From positions 1-5,800 of the forward strand of contig DFQW01000049.1 in NCBI GenBank assembly GCA_002377985.1: a DNA stretch of 5,800 bases, in the 5' to 3' direction. Shown piece by piece: positions 1 through 4,400 of this stretch. A model generated the notes under the pieces. That model saw only the letters and a list, made by a program, of their open reading frames with translations, had not been told where the DNA came from and made no database searches. The first letter of the stretch is position 1. Every line of letters starts with the position of its first letter. Both the position numbers and the translations under genes were made by a program. The DNA comes from Halieaceae bacterium UBA3479. GTDB lineage: Bacteria; Pseudomonadota; Gammaproteobacteria; Pseudomonadales; Halieaceae.

Positions 1-5
1 ATCAT
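1..5 (-). CDS. Possible start of the next gene of the leftward operon (5' end only)
   Basis: On the minus strand the stop codon of the flavoprotein gene (TGA, 4 to 2) overlaps an ATG at 5 to 3 in the classic ATGA arrangement, the usual sign of translationally coupled operon genes. A weak GGCGG lies just upstream at 12 to 8. Only the start codon and two bases fall in the window, so nothing of the product can be read. In relatives, COG2907 flavoproteins near rpoE-chrR are commonly followed by a DUF1365 protein and a cyclopropane-fatty-acid-synthase-like methyltransferase. That identity is inference from remembered context. Confidence 0.35.
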
Positions 6-1267
6 GCCGCCATTTGGCGCGCGGCACACAGGCTCTCGGCAACTCTCAGTCCGCTGCTCAATCCGTCTTCGTGAAACCCGTTCTGCCAGTAGGCGCCGCA
101 AAACCATGTTCCGTTTTGTCCGTTGATATCTGCCCAGCGCTGTTGCGCCTGCATACCTGCCAGTGTGAACTGGGGATGAGCGTAATTAAAGCGGCCCAAA
201 ATCCGGTGAGGATTGATGGATGCCGTGTCGTTCAGTGTCACACAAAACGTCTCGGGTGCGTCGAGTCCCTGCAAAATGTTCATGTTGTATGTGACCGTGG
301 CACGACCGTTACCGGGCTTTAGCCGATAATTCCAACTCGACCATGCGCGCTGGACTTTGGGTAGCAATCGCGTGTCGGTATGCAGAATGACCTCGTTGTC
401 CCGGTAGGGCAGTGCGCCCAGCACAGATCGCTCTGCCTCGGTGGCGTCTCCCAGCATGGTCAGGGCGTCGTTGGAATGCGTGGCCACAACCACTTCATCG
501 AATTCACGCACCAGTCCATTGGTGAAATGAATCGTTACGCGCCGTCCCGGAGGCCTCAGTATTTTGGCGACCGGCATGCGCATGCGAATAGAGTCAGCGA
601 ATCGCTGCGTTAGGGGCGTCAGATACTCCCGGCTTCCGCCTTCCACGACACGCCACTGGGGCCGATTTGTCAGCGAGAGCAAGCCATGATTGCGAAAAAA
701 ACGAATAAAAAACTCAACGGGGAAGTCTTGGGCGTCCTCGAAGTCTGCGGACCAAATTGCCGAGGTCATGGCAAGCAGATAACTGCGACTGAAGTGCGCA
801 CTGAAACCATGACGGGAAAGATACTCCCCCAGGGTTTGGTCCTGCGGTAACCGGCCGCTGTCGAGGTCGGCAATTGCCAGCTTATTGAAACGCAGGATTT
901 CCCGGATCATGCCGAGAAAACTGGGTGATAACAGGTTGCCACGCTGCGCGAACAGCGTGTTCAGGCTGTTACCTGCGTACTCCAGCCCTGACGTCTCGTC
1001 GCAGACCGAGAACCCCATAGTCGTCTCTTTGCTTGCGACTCCCAGTTCCCTAAACAATTGGATCAAGTTGGGGTAATTACGATCGTTGTAGACGATAAAA
1101 CCCGTGTCGATGGAAAAGCGCCGGGTGCCCACCTGAACGTCATAGGTAGCCGTGTGGCCCCCGATCCGGTCCCGAGACTCAAAAATTTCGACGCGATGGC
1201 CTCTTTGGACCAGCCGGTAGGCGCATCCCAGCCCGGAGATGCCCGCTCCTATGACTGCAATGTTCAT
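2..1267 (-). CDS. FAD/NAD(P)-binding amine-oxidase-like oxidoreductase (COG2907 type)
   Basis: A soluble flavoprotein of 421 aa, full length for its family. The N-terminus has a Rossmann FAD-binding fold: glycines 7, 9 and 12 (GAGISG), then acidic E30 at the end of beta strand 2, then the amine-oxidase-type RDRIGGHTAT at 32-41. The family motif DTGFIVYNDRNYPN follows at 54-67. The C-terminus has the second FAD-contact stretch GAYWQNGFHEDGLSSG at 391-406. No signal peptide or membrane helix is apparent. The substrate is unknown. By context (divergent from an ECF sigma/ChrR pair, likely first gene of an operon) it probably acts on membrane fatty acyl chains or a related lipid during photo-oxidative stress. 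Family members sit beside CFA-synthase-like methyltransferases, and desaturase steps of furan fatty acid synthesis also use flavoproteins. That role is inference. The ATG at 1267 is supported by GGAGG 10 bp upstream and by the Rossmann motif starting at residue 3. An RpoE-type promoter lies about 45 bp upstream. Confidence 0.88.
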   Translation of the reverse strand: MNIAVIGAGISGLGCAYRLVQRGHRVEIFESRDRIGGHTATYDVQVGTRRFSIDTGFIVYNDRNYPNLIQLFRELGVASKETTMGFSVCDETSGLEYAGNSLNTLFAQRGNLLSPSFLGMIREILRFNKLAIADLDSGRLPQDQTLGEYLSRHGFSAHFSRSYLLAMTSAIWSADFEDAQDFPVEFFIRFFRNHGLLSLTNRPQWRVVEGGSREYLTPLTQRFADSIRMRMPVAKILRPPGRRVTIHFTNGLVREFDEVVVATHSNDALTMLGDATEAERSVLGALPYRDNEVILHTDTRLLPKVQRAWSSWNYRLKPGNGRATVTYNMNILQGLDAPETFCVTLNDTASINPHRILGRFNYAHPQFTLAGMQAQQRWADINGQNGTWFCGAYWQNGFHEDGLSSGLRVAESLCAARQMAA

Positions 1268-1277
1268 TGCCGGTAGA

Positions 1278-1282
1278 CCTCC
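1278..1282 (-). promoter_or_regulatory. Ribosome binding site of the flavoprotein gene, inside a small inverted repeat
   Basis: GGAGG on the minus strand (1282 to 1278) lies 10 bp before the ATG at 1267. It sits within an inverted repeat, AGACC (1275-1279), TCC, GGTCT (1283-1287), so part of the site could be paired in the mRNA. The stem is only 5 bp and its 3-nt loop is tight, so real sequestration is uncertain. Confidence 0.5.
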
Positions 1283-1311
1283 GGTCTCCAGACAAAAGCA
1301 AGGTTATTGCT

Positions 1312-1339
1312 GTTACGGGAGCTACAGGAGCGCGGATCA
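1312..1339 (-). promoter_or_regulatory. Candidate ECF (RpoE/ChrR-group) promoter for the leftward operon
   Basis: On the minus strand TGATCC (1339 to 1334) is followed after 16 bp by CGTAAC (1317 to 1312). This resembles the TGATC / (C)GTAA-type promoter described for R. sphaeroides RpoE and its ECF group, recalled from family knowledge. Predicted transcription would start near 1305, giving a leader of about 38 nt with a good Shine-Dalgarno before the flavoprotein ATG. The position and the cognate sigma gene next door make this a credible target promoter. No other TGATCC-CGTA pair with such spacing was found in the intergenic regions. Confidence 0.55.
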
Positions 1340-1443
1340 GCGGTTAGCGACGTCAATCTTGAGGGGCGAAATCTCTGGGATCACAAGGTGTTAAGCAGGT
1401 CCTGCAGTGTGTATGCTACCGCTCCGGACCCTAGGTTTTTTCA

Positions 1444-2064
1444 ATGACGGAAAAAACAGACCCTAACACCTCACCCGTCGCCAACGGCAGTGCGAAATGG
1501 AACGCGCCGACCGGTCGCAGGACGGACGAGTGGAGTGAAGCGTTGGTACTGATTGGCGACAGTCAGGATCGGGCGGCGTTCACCCGTTTTTTCCGACATT
1601 TTGCGCCATTGATCAAAGCATTTGCCCTGTCTGGTTCCAGCCTTTCCGCGACCCATGCTGACGAGTTGGTGCAGGAGGTCATGCTCAAGGTGTGGCAAAA
1701 GGCGGGCGGGTTCAATCCAGAGAAAGCCGCGGCCTCCACCTGGGTTTATACCATTGCACGGAACTGCCGTACCGATATGTTTCGGCGCCTGCAGAAATTT
1801 GATACCCCCCTCGCATCCGACGATTTCGAGCTCGAAAGCGAAGAAGAGGAGTCATTTGTGGTGCTTCACACCCGGCGCGGCAGTGATCGCGTGCGGGAGT
1901 TGATGGGTGATCTACCCCCGGATCAAGCGCAAATTCTTGGCAAGGTATATATGGAGGGCAAATCCCACTCCGAGGCGGCTGCCGAACTCGATTTGCCTCT
2001 GGGGACCGTCAAATCCCGGGTCCGTTTGGCCATTCAAAAGTTGCAGGGGCTGATGGAGGTATGA
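1444..2064 (+). CDS. rpoE: ECF-family RNA polymerase sigma factor, ChrR-controlled RpoE type
   Basis: A cytoplasmic alternative sigma factor of 206 aa that directs RNA polymerase to stress promoters and is normally held inactive by the anti-sigma factor encoded next. Region 2 spans about residues 36-118: the helix around AFTRFFRHFAPLIKAFA (45-61), the core-binding DELVQEVMLKVWQKA (73-87), and the -10-recognising STWVYTIARNCRTDMFRR (98-115). An acidic linker (SDDFELESEEEE, 125-136) leads to region 4 (about 150-203), whose helix-turn-helix EAAAELDLPLGTVKSRVRLAIQKL (177-200) is typical of ECF proteins. The N-terminal 30 residues are a polar extension. The start is well bounded: a TAG lies in frame at 1432-1434 and no other start lies between. 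The Shine-Dalgarno is poor (only AGG at 1433-1435). The 113-bp gap to chrR is unusual, since such pairs are often overlapping. Grouping with the RpoE/ChrR class rests mainly on the ChrR neighbour. Confidence 0.92.
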   Translation: MTEKTDPNTSPVANGSAKWNAPTGRRTDEWSEALVLIGDSQDRAAFTRFFRHFAPLIKAFALSGSSLSATHADELVQEVMLKVWQKAGGFNPEKAAASTWVYTIARNCRTDMFRRLQKFDTPLASDDFELESEEEESFVVLHTRRGSDRVRELMGDLPPDQAQILGKVYMEGKSHSEAAAELDLPLGTVKSRVRLAIQKLQGLMEV

Positions 2065-2171
2065 AGGTGGGGTTGATGGTCCAGAATGTCACAGTTTTTG
2101 TGGCGAACAGGAGTAAACCGTTTGCGCCGCGCTGTCGTAATCAGAACGTAAAGTTAGCTGTTTCGGATTAA
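2061..2171 (+). CDS. Possible small leader ORF between the sigma factor and chrR
   Basis: A 36-codon frame starts at ATG 2061, overlapping the sigma stop codon (ATGA), and ends with TAA at 2169-2171, only 6 bp before the chrR ATG. A second in-frame ATG at 2076 has a better Shine-Dalgarno (AAGGTGG at 2064-2070, about 5 bp away) and would give 31 aa. The upstream ATG has GGAGG only 1 bp away, too close to be efficient. The peptide begins MVQNVTVFVANR from ATG 2076, is valine-rich and basic, has one cysteine, and matches no family I recognise. It is in the same frame as chrR. It could be a coupling leader that carries ribosomes to chrR, or a chance ORF in a spacer. The sequence alone cannot tell. 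Confidence 0.33.
   Translation: MKVGLMVQNVTVFVANRSKPFAPRCRNQNVKLAVSD
2088..2104 (+). other. Small hairpin in the sigma-chrR spacer
   Basis: GTCACA (2088-2093), loop GTTTT, TGTGGC (2099-2104) form a 6-bp stem containing one G-U pair. There is no T-run after it, so it is not an intrinsic terminator. It could modestly stall transcription or protect mRNA ends and so set the sigma to anti-sigma ratio. This is a weak structure and possibly chance. Confidence 0.2.
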
Positions 2172-2177
2172 ATAGTC

Positions 2178-2831
2178 ATGGTTCGCCATCACCCCTCCAC
2201 AGATTTTTTAACAGAGCACGCCGCGGGGGTATTACCCGTTGCGCAATCTGCCTGCGTTGCAGCTCACCTGAGCTATTGCCAGCGCTGTCGCCACCTGACC
2301 GAGCGGCTGGAAGACGTCGGTGGCTCCCAGTTTGAGCAACTGGACCCGGTGGCGGTGGGTGATTCCGTTCTCGAGAGGGTGTTGTCGCGTTTGGAAGACC
2401 CCGAGCCGCTGCGTTACGCCCGTAGCGAGGCCTCTGACACCCGCTTGCCTGGCCTGCTTGACCGGCTAATCAATGGTGATTATGCCGATTTGGTTTGGAA
2501 GCGCGTGACCCAGTCGCTCAGCATCAGTTATTTGAAAACCGGCGACCCGCTGCATGAATTTGCGTTGTATCGCATTGCCGCGGGTGGTCGTATTCCCGAA
2601 CACACCCACGGTGGCAGCGAGATGACGCTGGTACTGCAGGGTGGTTTTGCCGATGAGAGCGGTGAATATCACCCGGGTGATTTTTTGGTTCGGGAGGGGT
2701 GGGATAAGCACACCCCGGTCGCGTTGGAAGGCGAAGAATGTATTTGTCTCGCGGTGCTGGATGCGCCGTTGCGATTTACGCGTTTGCGACACCGTTGGCT
2801 CAACCCGCTTCTGAAACTCCGCGCGGGCTGA
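2178..2831 (+). CDS. chrR: ChrR-type zinc anti-sigma factor with C-terminal cupin sensor domain
   Basis: A cytoplasmic 217-aa regulator that binds and silences the ECF sigma factor until singlet oxygen or a related stress releases it. The N-terminal zinc anti-sigma domain (about 1-85) has H5, then HxxxCxxC with H30, C34 and C37, matching the four zinc ligands of R. sphaeroides ChrR (H6, H31, C35, C38). The C-terminal cupin domain (about 105-205) has PEHTHGGSEMTLVLQG at 140-155 with H142, H144 and E148, plus H178 in DKHTP. These are the second metal site, each one residue on from the ligands recalled for R. sphaeroides. The CxC pair C188/C190 near the C-terminus is also kept. Nothing essential is missing, so it should be a functional sensor. 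The start is fixed: TAA lies in frame at 2169-2171, and the H5 ligand sits at the very N-terminus. No Shine-Dalgarno is recognisable upstream, so translation may depend on ribosomes arriving from upstream. The last codons and stop form part of a terminator stem. Confidence 0.95.
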   Translation: MVRHHPSTDFLTEHAAGVLPVAQSACVAAHLSYCQRCRHLTERLEDVGGSQFEQLDPVAVGDSVLERVLSRLEDPEPLRYARSEASDTRLPGLLDRLINGDYADLVWKRVTQSLSISYLKTGDPLHEFALYRIAAGGRIPEHTHGGSEMTLVLQGGFADESGEYHPGDFLVREGWDKHTPVALEGEECICLAVLDAPLRFTRLRHRWLNPLLKLRAG

Positions 2832-2838
2832 TTTTTTT
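2800..2838 (+). terminator. Intrinsic terminator overlapping the 3' end of chrR
   Basis: TCAACCCGC (2800-2808) pairs with GCGGGCTGA (2823-2831): eight pairs with one A-C mismatch, around a 14-nt loop. Seven T follow immediately (2832-2838). The chrR stop codon is the last three bases of the 3' arm. This should end the sigma-chrR transcript and insulate pntAA. The long loop and single mismatch make it moderately strong. Confidence 0.6.
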
Positions 2839-2931
2839 CACCGACTTGTCCCCAGTGGCGCTGATGAGGGATGTCGCTTCTGTCAGGCGACACTCGACTG
2901 CCATCAGCCGGCTGGATTTCTAACAAAAACC

Positions 2932-2948
2932 GGGATCACGGTGATCCC
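2932..2948. promoter_or_regulatory. Perfect 17-bp palindrome upstream of pntAA, candidate operator
   Basis: GGGATCAC (2932-2939), central G, GTGATCCC (2941-2948) is an exact inverted repeat ending 21 bp before the pntAA ATG. Its size and symmetry fit a dimeric repressor or activator site. It could also form an mRNA hairpin close to the ribosome site. The same octamer GGGATCAC occurs once at 1377-1384 upstream of the sigma gene. Although TGATCC is present on both strands, no CGTA-like -10 lies 16 bp from either copy, so it is probably not an RpoE promoter. The regulator is unknown. Confidence 0.4.
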
Positions 2949-2969
2949 AAAGATCAGGCGAACTTCACT

Positions 2970-4112
2970 ATGCAACTAGTCATACCCCGTGAAACCCAGC
3001 CGGGAGAAAATCGCGTCTCCGCGACCCCTGAAACGGTTAAAAAGTTGGTTCGGCTCGGCGCGGAGGTGGTCATCGAAGCAGGTGCCGGCGCAGGCGCCGG
3101 TATCACTGACGCTGACTACGAAGCAGCCGGTGCAAGCATTGGTTCGGATCGAGGTGCTTTGTTGGCTGGTGCCGACATGGTGCTCAGACTGCGCAAGCCG
3201 GAGATAGAGGAAATCAGTCAGCTCAAGGCCGGCTGTATTCATGTGTCCTATCTCGACCCTTTTAATGAAAAGGACCTGATTAAAGCGTTTGCGAGCCAGA
3301 ACGTGACTGCGGTGAGTATGGAAATGATTCCGCGCTCGACGCGCAGCCAGAAGATGGATGCGCTGAGCTCCCAGGCTAACCTCGCGGGCTATGTGGCGGT
3401 GATGCTCGCGGCCCAGTATATGCCGCGGATCATGCCCATGATGATGACCCCGGCCGGGACCTTAAAGCCCGCCAAAGTCTTTATCATTGGTGCCGGGGTA
3501 GCGGGCTTGCAGGCCATCGCGACCGCCAAGCGACTCGGCGCCCGCGTGACGGCTTTCGATACCCGCCCGGTTGTGGCGGAGCAGGTGCAGTCCCTTGGCG
3601 CCAAGTTTTTGGAGATCGATCTCGGTGACACCGGACAGACGCAGGACGGTTACGCAAAAGAGCTGACGCCAGAGCAGGTAGAGATACAGCGGCAGGCGCA
3701 GAAAGCCGTGATCGCTGAGTCCGATGTGGTGATTACTACGGCGCAGGTTTTCGGCCGCAAGCCGCCTGTGTTGGTTACAGCTGACATGGTGGCAGGTATG
3801 GCGCCCGGGTCGGTGATCGTTGATATGGCGGCCGAGACCGGCGGTAACGTAGAAGGATCAGTACCCGATCAGGTGGTCGACGTGAACGGCGTGACCATTG
3901 TCGGCACTGCCAATCTTGCCAACCTCGCGCCCCGCGATGCGACGCAAATGTACGCAAGCAACATGTTCAATCTGGTGGAAGACACCTGGGATGAAGAGGG
4001 CAAACAGTTTGTGCTGAACCTCGAGAACGACATTCTCCCCGGATGCGTGATCACCCATGGCGGTGCCGTGGTGCACCCCACCATCAAAGACATCATCGAG
4101 GGAGGCAACTGA
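2970..4112 (+). CDS. pntAA: NAD(P)+ transhydrogenase, subunit alpha part 1 (NAD(H)-binding domain I)
   Basis: The 380-aa peripheral, cytoplasmic-face subunit of proton-translocating transhydrogenase. It binds NADH and passes hydride to NADP+ on domain III of PntB. The N-terminus MQLVIPRETQPGENRVSATP is the family signature (IPRE, then ENRVSATP). The conserved RSQKMDALSSQANLAGY is at 125-141. The Rossmann loop GAGVAG is at 174-179, with D197 in FDTRP ending beta strand 2. The mobile loop DGYAKELTPE (226-235) contains the tyrosine (Y228) that closes over NAD(H). VDMAAETGGN is at 284-293, and the alanine-dehydrogenase-like C-terminus ends in HGGAVVHPTIKD. The length is normal for the split-subunit form, which lacks the membrane helices fused in E. 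coli PntA. The ATG at 2970 is chosen because it begins the family signature. An in-frame ATG at 2871 would add 33 unrelated residues across the palindrome. The Shine-Dalgarno is weak (AGG at 2956-2958). The next gene starts 1 bp after its stop. Confidence 0.96.
   Translation: MQLVIPRETQPGENRVSATPETVKKLVRLGAEVVIEAGAGAGAGITDADYEAAGASIGSDRGALLAGADMVLRLRKPEIEEISQLKAGCIHVSYLDPFNEKDLIKAFASQNVTAVSMEMIPRSTRSQKMDALSSQANLAGYVAVMLAAQYMPRIMPMMMTPAGTLKPAKVFIIGAGVAGLQAIATAKRLGARVTAFDTRPVVAEQVQSLGAKFLEIDLGDTGQTQDGYAKELTPEQVEIQRQAQKAVIAESDVVITTAQVFGRKPPVLVTADMVAGMAPGSVIVDMAAETGGNVEGSVPDQVVDVNGVTIVGTANLANLAPRDATQMYASNMFNLVEDTWDEEGKQFVLNLENDILPGCVITHGGAVVHPTIKDIIEGGN
4098..4105 (+). promoter_or_regulatory. Ribosome binding site of pntAB inside the end of pntAA
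   Basis: GAGGGAGG within the last codons of pntAA lies 8 bp before the ATG at 4114. It fixes the pntAB start and shows tight translational linkage, with only 1 bp between the pntAA stop and the pntAB ATG. Confidence 0.8.
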
Positions 4113-4113
4113 T

Positions 4114-4398
4114 ATGTCTGGTGCAGAGTATTTGCTGTTTATCCTGATGCTGTCGATCTTCCTCGGCTTTGAGCTGATCAACAAGGTGCCCGCTACCTTG
4201 CACACCCCCCTGATGTCCGGCGCTAACGCGATTTCCGGCATTACGGTTGTCGGTGCGGTGGCACTGGCGGGAACGGGTAATGAAAACGTTGCTATGTGGT
4301 TAGGCGTCGGCGCAGTGACCCTTGCCAGCGTCAACGTGGTGGGTGGGTACATGGTGACCGACCGCATGCTTGGCTTCTTCAAGAAGAAGGAGGACTGA
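4114..4398 (+). CDS. pntAB: NAD(P)+ transhydrogenase, subunit alpha part 2 (small membrane subunit)
   Basis: A 94-aa inner-membrane protein forming part of the proton-conducting domain II. Three hydrophobic helices are visible at about 6-23, 35-53 and 59-82. The conserved LHTPLMSGANAISGITVVGA lies at 29-48, before and into the second helix, and equals the segment fused to the C-terminus of E. coli PntA. The C-terminus is polar and positive (FFKKKED), as expected on the cytoplasmic side. Its only histidine is H30 in the LHTPL motif. At the position where some three-subunit enzymes (for example Thermus, as I recall) have a channel histidine in this helix, it has serine or a nearby small residue (NAISG). 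It lies between pntAA and pntB with gaps of 1 and 2 bp. A longer in-frame start at 4057 is rejected because it would overlap pntAA and lacks this Shine-Dalgarno and family N-terminus. Confidence 0.95.
   Translation: MSGAEYLLFILMLSIFLGFELINKVPATLHTPLMSGANAISGITVVGAVALAGTGNENVAMWLGVGAVTLASVNVVGGYMVTDRMLGFFKKKED
4387..4393 (+). promoter_or_regulatory. Ribosome binding site of pntB inside the end of pntAB
   Basis: AAGGAGG in the lysine-rich C-terminal codons of pntAB lies 7 bp before ATG 4401. It decides the pntB start against the upstream in-frame ATG at 4296, which would add 35 unrelated residues read from inside pntAB. Confidence 0.85.
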
Positions 4399-4400
4399 TC

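Noticed and set aside
1356..1383. Second minus-strand TGATCC (1383 to 1378) as another leftward promoter
   Set aside because: The position 16 bp downstream reads CAAGAT, without the CGTA-like core, and the element at 1312-1339 is better and closer to the gene.
2114..2141. Weak RpoE-like element TAAACC-N16-CGTAAT that could give chrR its own promoter
   Set aside because: The spacing is right but only four of six -35 bases match and the core GATC is absent. I cannot separate it from chance.
2872..2892. Hairpin TGTCGC-N9-GCGACA between chrR and pntAA as a terminator
   Set aside because: No T-run follows, and a better terminator already lies at 2800-2838.
2871..2969. N-terminal extension of PntAA by 33 residues from ATG 2871
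   Set aside because: The family N-terminus begins at MQLVIPRE (ATG 2970). The extension is low in family similarity and runs through the 17-bp palindrome.
2933..2969. RpoE-type promoter using TGATCC in the palindrome before pntAA
   Set aside because: On both strands the bases 16 bp downstream (TTCACT on plus, TCCAGC on minus) do not resemble the CGTA-like -10 box.
3085..3100. GC-rich inverted repeat CCGGCGC-AG-GCGCCGG inside pntAA
   Set aside because: It results from alternating Gly-Ala codons in a normally variable glycine/alanine-rich loop of the family. There is no reason to assign it a separate function.
3858..4382. A 174-codon open frame on the minus strand across pntAA and pntAB
   Set aside because: It lies antisense to two unmistakable conserved genes, shows no family motif, and is explained by codon bias in GC-rich coding DNA. 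The same applies to the minus-strand frames at 2466-2792, 2976-3242, 4430-4873 and 5109-5429.
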